Part shown: piece by piece, positions 1 through 9,006 of the stretch
Numbering within the stretch: position 1 is the stretch's first letter
How the letters are laid out: every line of letters begins with the position of its first letter
Notes under the pieces: model-generated
What the model was told of the DNA's origin: nothing
What the model saw: only the letters and a program-made list of their open reading frames with translations
The model's database searches: none
Assembly: GCA_964551815.1 (NCBI GenBank)
Contig: CAZKEL010000004.1
Coordinates: 1-55,188, forward strand
Direction of reading: 5' to 3'
Source of the DNA: D37C17 sp964551815
GTDB taxonomy: Bacteria; Fidelibacterota; Marinisomatia; SCGC-AAA003-L08; D37C17
Length of the DNA stretch: 55,188 nucleotides
Program-made: the position numbers and the translations under genes

Positions 1-28
1 AATATTTTGACTTTAATTTATCACAAGG

Positions 29-63
29 TGGGGATAAGGTCTGTAAATTTGACGACCTCCCCA
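29..63. other. hairpin upstream of the ssb promoter
   Basis: TGGGG(29-33) plus AGGTC(37-41) pair with GACCT(54-58) plus CCCCA(59-63), leaving a 3-nt bulge. There is no U-run after it. It may be the end of a transcript from outside the window. No gene is visible in 1-153. Confidence 0.4.
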
Positions 64-73
64 TAATTAAAAC

Positions 74-102
74 TTGACAAGCCTTGAATTTACCTCTAAA
101 TT
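74..102 (+). promoter_or_regulatory. sigma-70-like promoter for ssb
   Basis: A perfect -35 TTGACA (74-79), a 17-nt spacer and a -10-like TAAATT (97-102) lie 50 bases before the ssb start. The identical arrangement recurs at 54964-54992, which supports it as a real promoter form in this genome. Confidence 0.6.
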
Positions 103-153
103 AACGGCAAGAATAGTAACTAAAAAATAATAGTCTAAATAGAGGAATTAATC

Positions 154-579
154 ATGCAAAGATCATCAGTAAATAAAGTAATCCTTGTTGGCCATATAGG
201 CAATAAACCCGAGGGAAGATATACGCCGTCTGGTACATCTACTGCCAGTTTTTCTGTCGCTACCAATGAAACGTGGTATGACAGTGAAAAGGAAAAGAAA
301 GAAAAAACAGAATGGCATAATATCGTTGCTTGGAACAAGCTTGCAGATTTCACCACAGAATATCTGCAAAAGGGTCAACTTGTATATGTAGAAGGCCGCC
401 TCCAAACCCGTACCTATAAAGATAAGGATGAGGTTCAGCATCGTGTTACAGAAGTGATCGCCGGCACAATTACCCCGCTGGAATGGAAAACTGCAGGTAA
501 AAAGGATAACGGATCAGCAGAAAAACCAGCTGGTGAAAAAGTGTCTGAACCGACGGGAGAAGAAGATCTCCCCTTCTGA
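154..579 (+). CDS. ssb: single-stranded DNA-binding protein
   Basis: A 141-aa protein with the N-terminal SSB OB-fold (about residues 5-105; 'NKVILVGHIGNKPE', 'EWHNIVAWNKLAD', 'VYVEGRLQTRTYKDKD'), a Lys/Gly/Glu-rich linker and the acidic tip EEDLPF that in this family recruits repair and replication partners. It coats ssDNA in replication, recombination and repair. The length is at the short end for bacterial SSB. A GAGG ribosome site sits about 8 bases before the ATG and the promoter at 74-102 precedes it. It is transcribed alone; palindromic repeats follow the stop codon. Confidence 0.97.
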   Translation: MQRSSVNKVILVGHIGNKPEGRYTPSGTSTASFSVATNETWYDSEKEKKEKTEWHNIVAWNKLADFTTEYLQKGQLVYVEGRLQTRTYKDKDEVQHRVTEVIAGTITPLEWKTAGKKDNGSAEKPAGEKVSEPTGEEDLPF

Positions 580-585
580 AATTCC

Positions 586-627
586 GAATTGTAACAACAG
601 CGTTACAATTCGTTACAATGCTGTAAC
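586..627. promoter_or_regulatory. two abutting palindromes, operator-like
   Basis: GAATTGTAAC(586-595) and GTTACAATTC(602-611) form a perfect 10-bp inverted repeat with a 6-nt loop. GTTACA(612-617) and TGTAAC(622-627) form a second one with a 4-nt spacer. The two share the half-site GTTACA/TGTAAC, so four half-sites occur in 42 bases. No U-run follows, so operator sites for the gene at 691 are more likely than a terminator for ssb. Confidence 0.5.
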
Positions 628-690
628 AAAAAATCCTTGGTCATAGTATAGTCCGATGCTGTATATTTATAGCCAGAAGGAGGTCTTATT

Positions 691-915
691 ATGAAGACAA
701 TAAACAGTATATTAGTATTAACTATATTAGTTGGTGGTCTTGTTTTTGCCAGGAGCGGAGTGGTGAATCCAAGAGTTGAGGAAAGTAAATCTCGCGTGAA
801 ATCTGAGCATTTCTGGGTGAAGGGTCATTCAGATGTTGAGGAAAATCAACTTGAAAGAAAGCGCTCCCATAAGCGGAGACGGAAAATAAGAAAACCTATT
901 AAAGGATTAAGATAA
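691..915 (+). CDS. small exported basic protein, unknown function
   Basis: A 74-aa protein not recognised as a named family. Residues 1-20 form a signal peptide or membrane anchor (basic start, hydrophobic 'ILVLTILVGGLVFA', possible cleavage after Ala20). The rest is strongly charged, ending in a Lys/Arg-rich tail (RSHKRRRKIRKPIK). A strong AAGGAGG site lies 8 bases before the ATG, and a rho-independent terminator at 943-971 follows, so it is its own transcription unit with the tandem palindromes upstream. Good signals at both ends make it a real gene; role unknown. The basic tail could bind nucleic acid or lipopolysaccharide (inference only). Confidence 0.75.
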   Translation: MKTINSILVLTILVGGLVFARSGVVNPRVEESKSRVKSEHFWVKGHSDVEENQLERKRSHKRRRKIRKPIKGLR

Positions 916-942
916 GAAGAAGCAAAATTAACTTATCTGGTG

Positions 943-971
943 AAAAGGCGTCGGTTTAGACGCCTTTTTTA
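943..971 (+). terminator. rho-independent terminator
   Basis: AAAAGGCGTC (943-952) pairs with GACGCCTTTT (959-968) around a 6-nt loop, with a continuing T-run. It ends the small gene at 691-915. It also argues that the following lipoprotein starts at 988, not at an in-frame ATG within the hairpin region. Confidence 0.9.
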
Positions 972-987
972 TTTTAGTTTATATATT

Positions 988-2085
988 ATGAAAAAGCTAT
1001 TAATTATTCTACTTATCAACTCATTATTCCTTTTAACCGGCTGTGCCTCAACCTGCATGGAATACCGTACAGCCACAACCGCTGCCCGCAGTGAAAAAAA
1101 CCTGAAACGTGCTGAAGAGTGGGGGCTGAAAGCCTTGGACTCTCCGGAATGCAATCCCAGTATGGATGGACAGGCTCCCTATTTTCTTGCAACTGAAGTA
1201 TATCTTAAACAGAAGAAATACAAAGAAATGGCAGAAATGCTCACTTTAGCGGCAGATAGAAACCCTGACCAGCCGTTGGAAAATCCTTTTAAATTGGGGG
1301 ACACTCCCGTAAAAACCATTGGGGAAGGGGTTCAGGCATATCGAGACCAGGAATGGGCGAAAATTTATAACTATGCCGTTGATCTGATTAAACATGAAAA
1401 AGTAGAAAAGGCTAAGGAGCAAATTGAAATTGCCGTCTTACTACACCCTGCAAAAAGTGAAAACTACTCCACCTTGGCAGCTATCCACATGAATAATAAC
1501 AATACAGAAAAGGCCTTGGCAATTGCAGACAGAGGAATAGCCGCTAATAATGAAAGCTCAATTTTATACCAGTTAAAGGCAGATATTTTTTCTCAATCCG
1601 GCGAGTATCTAAAGGCAAAGGAAAATTATCTCATGTCTATAGAGCATTCTGATGATCCGGGACCCATCCGCAGAAAATTACTCTTTGTCTATATTGATCT
1701 GGGGGAAAACCAAAAAGCCATTGATGAATCAAATATTCTGTTGGACAGATATCCCAATGATCCTGATCTCTACTATAATGTAGGGGTATTATATCAACGC
1801 CTCACCCTTGAAATATTTGACCCCTCAAGAGAACAATTTCTGGTGACCACTGCTGAATCCGGGGCAGATACAATCACAAATTTATATCAGAATTTCAAGA
1901 CTTCCCGTCAATATGCTTATAATTCAAGGGATTATTTTCTTCAGGCAAGTGATTTAGAATTAGAAGGTAATCTTTCTACAAAGGATGCTGTCAGTGAAAT
2001 GAAGAAACTCATGAAGCAGATTGATGATTTATTTATCCCCTCCCTAAGAGAAACTGCCCGGGAAGCAGGCATAGAATTAAACTAA
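988..2085 (+). CDS. TPR-repeat lipoprotein
   Basis: A 365-aa protein whose start at 988 gives a lipoprotein signal (KKLLIILLINSLFLLTGC, lipobox LTGC, acylated Cys about residue 19). The longer in-frame start overlaps a terminator and is rejected. Residues about 40-300 are helical with tetratricopeptide-like repeats (e.g. 'AEQ/KAKEQIEIAVLLHPAK', 'ALAIADRGIAANNESS', 'YLKAKENYLMSIEHSDD', 'AIDESNILLDRYPNDPDLYYNVG'). It is probably an outer- or inner-membrane-tethered scaffold facing the periplasm; partner unknown. A perfect hairpin terminator follows at once. Confidence 0.85.
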   Translation: MKKLLIILLINSLFLLTGCASTCMEYRTATTAARSEKNLKRAEEWGLKALDSPECNPSMDGQAPYFLATEVYLKQKKYKEMAEMLTLAADRNPDQPLENPFKLGDTPVKTIGEGVQAYRDQEWAKIYNYAVDLIKHEKVEKAKEQIEIAVLLHPAKSENYSTLAAIHMNNNNTEKALAIADRGIAANNESSILYQLKADIFSQSGEYLKAKENYLMSIEHSDDPGPIRRKLLFVYIDLGENQKAIDESNILLDRYPNDPDLYYNVGVLYQRLTLEIFDPSREQFLVTTAESGADTITNLYQNFKTSRQYAYNSRDYFLQASDLELEGNLSTKDAVSEMKKLMKQIDDLFIPSLRETAREAGIELN

Positions 2086-2092
2086 AACTAAA

Positions 2093-2120
2093 AAGCGGGA
2101 CAACCATGGTTGTCCCGCTT
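2093..2120. terminator. bidirectional terminator hairpin
   Basis: A perfect 13-bp stem (AAGCGGGACAACC, 2093-2105, with its complement at 2108-2120) is followed by CTCTTTTCC on the plus strand and a T-rich tract on the minus strand. It separates the lipoprotein from the convergent DUF58 gene. Confidence 0.85.
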
Positions 2121-2218
2121 CTCTTTTCCTTTTCTCCCCCTTCAAATAAATTTTATTGAAAGATGTGGAAATCTAATCAATAAAACCTATCAATTCTGTA
2201 ACGCAGGTCACAAAATTC

Positions 2219-3109
2219 CTACCCGATACGCTTTCTTTTAATTAAATATTCTGACAGAGCAACATCCAGAGAATCCTCTGTTGATAACTGTACATAGTCA
2301 ATATTTTTCTGTCCGCATTTCATTTTATAATTATCACAAAATCGTTTAATACTGTTTTGATAGTCGGATTGAATATGCCAGGGATCAGTAATAATTTCTG
2401 TACCGGACTCCATATCTCTGAAACGGGTTCGGCGATTGAAGTCCAGGTGTAATTCCTGAGGGTCCAGAATATGGAAGACCACAACTTCGTGTCCCTTATA
2501 GCGGAAATGCTGTAGTCCCGATAGTACCTCTTCCGGGTCATCAATTAAATCTGAAATTAACACAATGAGGCCCCGCTTTTTAATACTCTCCGCCGTTTGA
2601 TGCAGTACGGGAGCTATTCTCGTTTCTGGCCCCGGTTTTATAGATTGCATTTGTGCCAGCAGAATATTCAAATGACTTCGTTTTGACCTGGCAGGAATAT
2701 TCACACGAATTTTTTCATCGAAAAGAGTAAGTCCTACTGCATCCTGCTGCTTCAGCATAAGATATCCCAGAGAAGCTGCTAAAATCTGGGCATAATCCAG
2801 TTTGCTGATGTCTGCGGATTTATACTGCATAGAAGCGCTTTGATCTATAAGCAGGTACGATTTGAGATTCGTTTCTTCCTCAAACTGTTTAATAAAGAAC
2901 CGGTCTGTTTTCCCCCACAGTTTCCAATCTACATGGCGTATTTCATCCCCTGCTCCATAAGAGCGGTGCTCAGAGAATTCCACTGAAAAGCCATGGTAGG
3001 GGCTTTTATGCAATCCTACGATGAATCCTTCTACCACAAATCTGGCCTTCAGGGAGAGGTTATCCAGCCTGGATATGATGGAGGGGGTCAGTACCTGGTT
3101 CGCTGACAT
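2219..3109 (-). CDS. DUF58-family protein (vWA-like fold)
   Basis: A 296-aa DUF58 protein. The DUF58 signature is visible as 'HRSYGAGDEIRHVDWKLWGKTDRFFIKQFEEE' in pieces: G-D-E-I-R-H-V-D-W, then a vWA-like core starting 'LLIDQSASM' (DxSxS metal site, about residue 88) and 'GLIVLISDLIDD'. Such proteins act with MoxR ATPases, which lie directly upstream here (6-bp gap), as chaperone-like pairs thought to activate or insert metal or assemble envelope complexes. There is no BatA/B or transglutaminase gene next to it, so this is a minimal two-gene MoxR operon. Confidence 0.92.
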   Translation of the reverse strand: MSANQVLTPSIISRLDNLSLKARFVVEGFIVGLHKSPYHGFSVEFSEHRSYGAGDEIRHVDWKLWGKTDRFFIKQFEEETNLKSYLLIDQSASMQYKSADISKLDYAQILAASLGYLMLKQQDAVGLTLFDEKIRVNIPARSKRSHLNILLAQMQSIKPGPETRIAPVLHQTAESIKKRGLIVLISDLIDDPEEVLSGLQHFRYKGHEVVVFHILDPQELHLDFNRRTRFRDMESGTEIITDPWHIQSDYQNSIKRFCDNYKMKCGQKNIDYVQLSTEDSLDVALSEYLIKRKRIG

Positions 3110-3115
3110 TTTAAA

Positions 3116-4096
3116 CTATACTGCTGTCAATAATTCAGAGAGGATATTATCTCTGGTAATTCCGTCTGCCTCTGCATTGAAATTGGGGATAATGCGATGT
3201 CGCAGCACAGGATTCAACATAGCCTGCACATCTGCAATATCGGGTGTAGTGCGGCCATCCAACACGGCCCTTGCCTTTGCTGCCAGAATCAAATACATAC
3301 TTGCCCGTGGACCAGCTCCCCATTCCAGCCAGTCTTTTGCCTGAGAAGTTATAGCACCGTTCCCGGTGGTACGGGTATGATTCACGAAGTCCACAGCATA
3401 TTCGATAACATTGTCAGCCACCGGTACATTGCGGACCAACTCCTGGTAGGCAAACAGATCATCTGCTTTTAAAACAGGTGTAGCTGATTCCATTCCCGTA
3501 CCGGTAGTTGATTTTACTATATTTACTTCCTCGTTGCGGGTTGGATAGGAAATTAAAATATTAAACATGAATCTGTCTAACTGTGCTTCCGGCAAAGGAT
3601 AAGTACCTTCCTGTTCAATGGGATTTTGGGTTGCCAAAACAAAAAAGGGTTCTTCTAAAGTATAAGTTTCACCACCGGCAGTGACTTTATGCTCCTGCAT
3701 GGCTTCAAGAAGTGCTGCCTGTGTTTTGGGTGGAGTTCGATTAATTTCATCCGCCAGAACAATATTGGCAAACACTGGTCCCTTGAAAAATTTAAAACTG
3801 CGTTTTCCCGTGCCATGTTCTTCTTCAATAATTTCAGTACCGGTTATATCTGAAGGCATGAGATCAGGTGTGAACTGAATCCGATTAAAAGAAAGATCGA
3901 GAGCATCTGACAGAGTTTTGATAAGCAGCGTTTTTGCCAGTCCGGGAACACCCTCTAAAAGAACGTGTCCGCGACATATCAGAGAAATAAAGAGATGTTC
4001 AATAATTTCATTCTGACCAATTATAACTTTGGAAATTTCCTGAAAAAGTGTTTTTTTATCTGCCTGTAGTTTTTCAACTAACTGAATATTATCCAT
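3116..4096 (-). CDS. MoxR-family AAA+ ATPase
   Basis: A 326-aa MoxR ATPase with Walker A GVPGLAKT (about residues 49-56), Walker B 'IVLADEINR', sensor 1 'FFVLATQNPIEQEGTYPLPEAQ' in part (ATQNP), the family's 'LDRFMF' arginine-finger region and a C-terminal lid domain. The full family length is present. It is the first gene of the operon with the DUF58 protein. The pair is predicted to remodel or activate an unidentified target at the membrane. It is divergent from rlmN, with 120 bp between the starts. Confidence 0.95.
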   Translation of the reverse strand: MDNIQLVEKLQADKKTLFQEISKVIIGQNEIIEHLFISLICRGHVLLEGVPGLAKTLLIKTLSDALDLSFNRIQFTPDLMPSDITGTEIIEEEHGTGKRSFKFFKGPVFANIVLADEINRTPPKTQAALLEAMQEHKVTAGGETYTLEEPFFVLATQNPIEQEGTYPLPEAQLDRFMFNILISYPTRNEEVNIVKSTTGTGMESATPVLKADDLFAYQELVRNVPVADNVIEYAVDFVNHTRTTGNGAITSQAKDWLEWGAGPRASMYLILAAKARAVLDGRTTPDIADVQAMLNPVLRHRIIPNFNAEADGITRDNILSELLTAV

Positions 4097-4216
4097 TTTT
4101 ATCCTTTAATTTAGGGGTAGAAATCTAAAGTGTCCCTTAGAGCCTCACAATTAAAAATCTGTGAATCTCCCTAATATTTTCATGCTAAATTTCCAGCGCG
4201 TTTTCGATGCTATAAA

Positions 4217-5269
4217 GTGAAATATGCCAAGGACAAATCTCTCCATACCTGTTTGAAAGGTATGAGTCTGGAAGAACTGCAGACTTTTTGCCGGGACAGG
4301 GGTGCATCTGCATTCAGGGGCAGCCAGTTGTACGAATGGATGTACCGCCACGGAATTGATTCCATAGCTGATATGTCAAACCTTTCCCAATCTTTCAGAG
4401 AGCAACTATCTGCAGAATGCAGAATACAAACTCTCAGCATGGAAAGGACAGCTCCTTCTAAAATAGATCAATCTGTTAAAATATTATTCCGTACTTTGGA
4501 TGACTATTTCATTGAAACGGTTTCCATGGTGGACGGTGACAGGCACACCGTTTGTCTTTCTTCACAAGTAGGCTGTGCATTGGACTGCCATTTCTGCGCT
4601 ACCGGCGAAATGGGGTTAACCCGTAACCTGACTGCAGGAGAAATTGTGGACCAACTCATCTATATTAGAAAACATATTCCTCAATCCATAACCAATGTTG
4701 TCTTCATGGGAATGGGAGAACCTTTCCATAATTATGAGAATGTTTTAACGGCGGCTGATATTTTTCATGACCCGAAAGGATTCAATCTGGCAGCCTCAAG
4801 AATTACAATTTCAACGGTGGGACTTCTGCCTCAAATTCAACAATTCACCAGGGAAAAACGCAGATATAAATTAGCTATTTCTCTGAATGCGGCTTTTGAT
4901 GAAGACAGATCGAAAATTATGCCAATAAATAAAAAATGGCCTATTGTGGATTTAATACAGGCTGGCAGGGAATATTCCAATCAGAAGAAGCGCCAGGTGA
5001 TGTTTGAGTATGTGCTGTTGAAGGGAGTGAACGATTCTGAAGAAGATGCCCTGGAACTTGCACGATTATTGAAAAATGTTCAGTGTAAGATCAATGTAAT
5101 TCCCTACAATGAAACGGGCGGGGAATACACCAGACCTGACACTCAAACCATTGAAAAATTTGTGGATATTCTTCATGAGCATCGCCAAGGCTACCGAGTA
5201 TTGGTACGCTGGAGTAAGGGACAGGATATTGCTGCCGGATGTGGTCAACTTGCAGGGGAGGATGTATGA
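4217..5269 (+). CDS. rlmN: 23S rRNA/tRNA adenine-C2 methyltransferase RlmN
   Basis: A 350-aa radical-SAM enzyme that methylates A2503 of 23S rRNA and A37 of tRNAs. The CxxxCxxC cluster motif is CALDCHFC (about residues 119-126). The usual N-terminal accessory domain ('SLEELQTFC...FRGSQLYEWMY') and the C-terminal catalytic region ('WSKGQDIAAGCGQL', with the Cys of the methyl-enzyme intermediate) are present. The start is a GTG; an ATG 45 bases downstream (MSLEEL) is an alternative. The stop overlaps the next gene's ATG (ATGA), so the two are translationally coupled. Confidence 0.95.
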   Translation: MKYAKDKSLHTCLKGMSLEELQTFCRDRGASAFRGSQLYEWMYRHGIDSIADMSNLSQSFREQLSAECRIQTLSMERTAPSKIDQSVKILFRTLDDYFIETVSMVDGDRHTVCLSSQVGCALDCHFCATGEMGLTRNLTAGEIVDQLIYIRKHIPQSITNVVFMGMGEPFHNYENVLTAADIFHDPKGFNLAASRITISTVGLLPQIQQFTREKRRYKLAISLNAAFDEDRSKIMPINKKWPIVDLIQAGREYSNQKKRQVMFEYVLLKGVNDSEEDALELARLLKNVQCKINVIPYNETGGEYTRPDTQTIEKFVDILHEHRQGYRVLVRWSKGQDIAAGCGQLAGEDV

Positions 5270-6033
5270 ACTTGACGGATATTTCCCGTTTTCTTTCTGA
5301 TAAAATTGCTGTCACCCCACAGTCTGCAGTCATATTAGGATCCGGGTTGGGAAATTTTACAGAATCCCTGAATGAACCATTAGTCATTCCCTATAAGGAT
5401 ATACCCGGATATCCGCTCTCCTCAGTTTCCGGGCATGCAGGAGAATGGGTTTTTGGTTATGCAGGGAAAAAGCCGGTACTATGTGCCAAGGGCAGATTCC
5501 ACTGTTATGAGGGATTTACAGCTGAAGAAGCTGCTCTCCCAGTAAAAATTATTCATGCCTTAAACTGTCCCTCTGTTCTGATTACGAATGCGGCTGGTTG
5601 TCTAAATTTAAATTGGGAGCTGGGTGATTTAATGCTCATTACCGGAATTTTGGACTATACCTTTACTAAGGAAACCGGCGACCCTCAATTACAATCCATT
5701 CCCTTTGAAACTGACATTAATAGCATCAAAGAAAAAGCCAAACGGTATGAGATAAATTTAAGAGAAGGAAACTATGTCTGGACTCTGGGACCCAGTTATG
5801 AAACTCCTGCAGAAATTCAGGATATTATTTCCCTGGGAGGACATGCAGTGGGTATGTCAACGGTACCTGAAATGAGAAAAGCAATAGAGTTAGGAATGGA
5901 GGCGAAAGGAATTTCCTGTCTTACAAATTATGGTGCAGGGATGCAGGAGGAAGCCTTATCCCATACTGAGGTATTAGAAACCACTTCAAGAGTGAATCAA
6001 AAGTTTACCCGTTTATTGGCTAATATTATTTAA
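5266..6033 (+). CDS. punA: purine nucleoside phosphorylase (inosine/guanosine type)
   Basis: A 255-aa trimeric-type PNP, splitting purine nucleosides with phosphate to base and ribose-1-phosphate. Motifs: phosphate site 'ILGSGLGNF' (residues about 23-31), 'SVSGHAGEW', 'AKGRFHCYEG', 'ITNAAGCLN', 'GPSYETPAEI', 'AVGMSTVPE' and 'CLTNYGAG' (usually ITNxAAG). The start at 5266 is chosen because it removes an upstream extension lying inside rlmN. The 3' end overlaps the convergent mutS2 by 8 bp. Confidence 0.93.
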   Translation: MNLTDISRFLSDKIAVTPQSAVILGSGLGNFTESLNEPLVIPYKDIPGYPLSSVSGHAGEWVFGYAGKKPVLCAKGRFHCYEGFTAEEAALPVKIIHALNCPSVLITNAAGCLNLNWELGDLMLITGILDYTFTKETGDPQLQSIPFETDINSIKEKAKRYEINLREGNYVWTLGPSYETPAEIQDIISLGGHAVGMSTVPEMRKAIELGMEAKGISCLTNYGAGMQEEALSHTEVLETTSRVNQKFTRLLANII

Positions 6034-8383
6034 ATTCAACCACGGTTATCCCTGCCCCGCCTTGATCTTCATCAGCAAAATAGAATCGGGAAATAAAAGA
6101 TTGAGTAGATAGAAATTCGCGGATTGCCTTCATTAATACACCGGTACCTTTTCCGTGAAGAATTTGGACAAAGCTGAGTCCTGACAACAAAGCCCCGTCT
6201 AAAAAGGTCACGGTTTCATCCATTGCTTCCTGCACTCGTTTTCCCCGTATATCTAATTGCATACCGGAAGACGGTGAAACTTTATGCAAGGAGGGTGTAT
6301 TTTTTTTGGGGGAGTTTTCCGGTAAGAGTTCCAGTTTGCAGATTTCTTCTAATTTCAGGGTAAAGTTGATACCGTTAGCTTCAACCCTCAGTCTGTTTTT
6401 CTTATCGGGGAGTGATATAATTTTTCCTTCCGAATTAAGCTTGGGTATCCAGACCTTTTCTCCCGGTTTGGCATCCTTCCCGGGAAGGGAGGAGTAGCTT
6501 CTTTCCTTGGTACTGTGTTCAGTCTGAATTTGTGCCAGTTCTGATTTTACATATTCTTTTGCCTTTTTTATGGACTGAGCATCGGCCTGACTTTCTCTAA
6601 TCTCGGCAACTAGTTTTTCAATTTCCCTGCGAGATTGTTTTAATTTCTCTTCAGCTTTTAGATTAGCATCTGTTTTGGCTGATTTATAGATTTCAGTTAT
6701 ATCCTTCTCCTTTTTCTGAATTTCCTTTTCCATCCTTTGGAGTTTGCCTTCTCTGTCTTTTAGTTCCTGCCGAAGCTGTTTTATCGCAGATTGTTCCCGG
6801 TCAATTCTGGAAAGAAGATTTTCAAGTTTTACAGAGCCATCCCCCAATAAGGATGTGGAGCGAGAAATTATCTCAGAGGACAAACCCATTCGTTTAGAAA
6901 TTTCCAAGGCATAACTGGCTCCCGGCATCCCCAGCTGCAGGGAATAGGAGGGCATTAATCGGTCAGAATCAAAGGACATATTACCATTGATAATTCCCTT
7001 TTTCTCAGCTGCCCAGACTTTGAGTGCCCCTAAATGCGTAGTGGCAATGACGGTTGCCTCCTTCCCCATTATGTCTTCAAGGATCGCCTGAGATATTGCA
7101 GCGCCTGCTTCCGGGTCTGTTCCCGTGCCCATTTCATCCAACAAAATTAGGGATGTAGTATTAGCCCTCACCGTTATGTCAGACAAAGCCTGTATATGAG
7201 CAGAAAAAGTTGAAAGATCATCTTCAATGGACTGGCGGTCTCCAATATCTGCCATGAAGGTGGTATAAATTGGCAGGTGGGCTTTTTTTGCAGGAATATA
7301 TAATCCACATTGTGCCATGAGGCTGTACAATCCTACCGATTTTAGTACTACCGTCTTTCCCCCTGCATTTGGTCCCGATAGGAGCAGAATTTTTTCCTCA
7401 CTTAGTTCCAACGACAGAGGTATAGCGGGCTTTTCTGCTAAAGTGAATAGGGGATTTACGGCAGTATCCAACTTCAATACACCTTTATCATTGAGTTTCG
7501 GGCGTACAGCTTGCAGATAGTCTGCCAGGCCGGCAATAGTATTGTGGCGGTCAATTATATTTAGGAGGCGGTGGGTTGTTGTAATTTCCTGCACCAGCGG
7601 GTGGAATTTGGCGGTGAGATTCTGCAAAATTCGGTTTTCTTCTTCCTTGATGGAAAATTGCAATTCAGTGATGCGGTTGTTCATTTCAATTATGGCCAGA
7701 GGTTCTATATATACTGTTTGCCCCGTGGCGGACTGATCCTGAACAATTCCCTTAATTTTACTTTTTCGATTTGCCTTTAATGGCAGAACTGACCTGCCAT
7801 GACGCCAGGCAACTTGATCGCCTCCCAGCCAGTCATTTTCTCTTGCCTTTAAAAATATTTTCTGCATGGTTTGTTTGATACCGCTCTGGGTTTTATTCAG
7901 ATTGCCATGCAGCTCCTTAAGGGTTGAACTGGCATGGGGTTTAATCATGAAATCATCATCAAACACCTTTTGAATAGCAGAAATACTTTTTTCTGAAGCA
8001 TACAAATCTCTGCCTACTCCGAACCAAATAGGAAATTTCTCCTTATCCAGGTATGACTTAATGTTTTTTGACAGGACAAGAATTTTATACAGATCCCTAA
8101 ACTGGGGTTGGTTTAATTGACTGCCTGCAATTTCAAGGATTGAAATCCATTCAGAAATAGGTGGAATAGTATGCATAGGCAGAGGAGTTTCTCTTTGGAT
8201 TGCAGCGAAAAATTCATCCGTATAAGTGAGAGATTCCTCAATCTCTGAAATTTCTATTAAGGGGCTTAAGGTAGAAAAATAGATATTATTTTCTTCGCTG
8301 GAACAATGTTCACAAAGCCAGCTGCAGATGAGAGTGAACCCCACATCAGACTTAAAGATATCCGTTACAATGCTCTGAGTCAT
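6026..8383 (-). CDS. mutS2: endonuclease MutS2 (Smr-domain MutS paralogue)
   Basis: A 785-aa MutS2, which suppresses homologous recombination and/or splits collided ribosomes. It shows the MutS core and lever helices, Walker A 'LSGPNAGGKT', Walker B 'LILLDEMGTGTDPEAG', a long coiled coil (about residues 510-620), a KOW-like stretch ('PGEKVWIPKLNSEGKI') and a C-terminal Smr nuclease domain with 'LDIRG' and 'ILHGKGTG'. The mismatch-recognition domain I of MutS is absent, as expected. It overlaps the PNP gene tail to tail. It probably heads a separate transcript from cvpA (50-bp gap). Confidence 0.96.
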   Translation of the reverse strand: MTQSIVTDIFKSDVGFTLICSWLCEHCSSEENNIYFSTLSPLIEISEIEESLTYTDEFFAAIQRETPLPMHTIPPISEWISILEIAGSQLNQPQFRDLYKILVLSKNIKSYLDKEKFPIWFGVGRDLYASEKSISAIQKVFDDDFMIKPHASSTLKELHGNLNKTQSGIKQTMQKIFLKARENDWLGGDQVAWRHGRSVLPLKANRKSKIKGIVQDQSATGQTVYIEPLAIIEMNNRITELQFSIKEEENRILQNLTAKFHPLVQEITTTHRLLNIIDRHNTIAGLADYLQAVRPKLNDKGVLKLDTAVNPLFTLAEKPAIPLSLELSEEKILLLSGPNAGGKTVVLKSVGLYSLMAQCGLYIPAKKAHLPIYTTFMADIGDRQSIEDDLSTFSAHIQALSDITVRANTTSLILLDEMGTGTDPEAGAAISQAILEDIMGKEATVIATTHLGALKVWAAEKKGIINGNMSFDSDRLMPSYSLQLGMPGASYALEISKRMGLSSEIISRSTSLLGDGSVKLENLLSRIDREQSAIKQLRQELKDREGKLQRMEKEIQKKEKDITEIYKSAKTDANLKAEEKLKQSRREIEKLVAEIRESQADAQSIKKAKEYVKSELAQIQTEHSTKERSYSSLPGKDAKPGEKVWIPKLNSEGKIISLPDKKNRLRVEANGINFTLKLEEICKLELLPENSPKKNTPSLHKVSPSSGMQLDIRGKRVQEAMDETVTFLDGALLSGLSFVQILHGKGTGVLMKAIREFLSTQSFISRFYFADEDQGGAGITVVEFK

Positions 8384-8433
8384 AGAATTATTATAGGGTT
8401 AATAAATTGAGGTGACTCAGAATGGAAGGAAAA

Positions 8434-9006
8434 TCAGGGCGAGTTAAGAATATCCTGAACTTTTTCCTCATCGGATAATTCCTTGATTTTCTGCTGGAAT
8501 GAGTCCAGTTTATTATCCATGGGTACGGTGAGAATTACCAATTCTTTTACATGATCGCAAATTTGATACATGACAGATTCCTTCTCCAGTTTCTGCCGGA
8601 TGGTATGGTTTTCATCCAACTTGAGAGGAATCGCCTGTATGATAAAAATTAACAGACTAATGATGAGAAATCCTTTTAGCATACCCAGTAATAATCCCAG
8701 TACCCGATTCAGCCAACCCAGCAGAACCATTTCAATAAATTTCTGCAAAATTTTTGCAATTATAGTAATGGTGACAGCGGAAGCGATAAAGACCAGCAGG
8801 TAAGCCACCGTAACCCGGATAGAGCCTTCGGTGAAATAGGATTGGAGCAGGGGGAGGAGTTGTTGGTGGAATTTAGATGCCAGAATGAAGCCCCCGATAA
8901 GACTGATAAGCCGTGCCATTTCTTCAATAAATCCATGGCGGAGACCATTGAATGTAAAATATCCTAAAATGAGAGCAATAATAATGTCAGGAGGGGTGAT
9001 GGTCAT
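8434..9006 (-). CDS. cvpA: CvpA-family membrane protein
   Basis: A 190-aa protein with four predicted transmembrane segments (about residues 6-24, 30-48, 65-90, 100-123) and the CvpA features 'DIIIALILGYFTFNGLRHGFIEE' in part and 'GLLLGMLKGFLI'. A charged cytoplasmic C-terminal tail follows. The family is linked to colicin V production, membrane stress and division. Its ATG overlaps the stop of yqeY (ATGA), so the two genes form an operon. Confidence 0.9.
   Translation of the reverse strand: MTITPPDIIIALILGYFTFNGLRHGFIEEMARLISLIGGFILASKFHQQLLPLLQSYFTEGSIRVTVAYLLVFIASAVTITIIAKILQKFIEMVLLGWLNRVLGLLLGMLKGFLIISLLIFIIQAIPLKLDENHTIRQKLEKESVMYQICDHVKELVILTVPMDNKLDSFQQKIKELSDEEKVQDILNSP

Noticed and set aside
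940..987. Upstream start for the TPR lipoprotein
   Set aside because: It would place the first codons inside a terminator hairpin and bury the lipoprotein signal; the start at 988 gives a clean lipobox.
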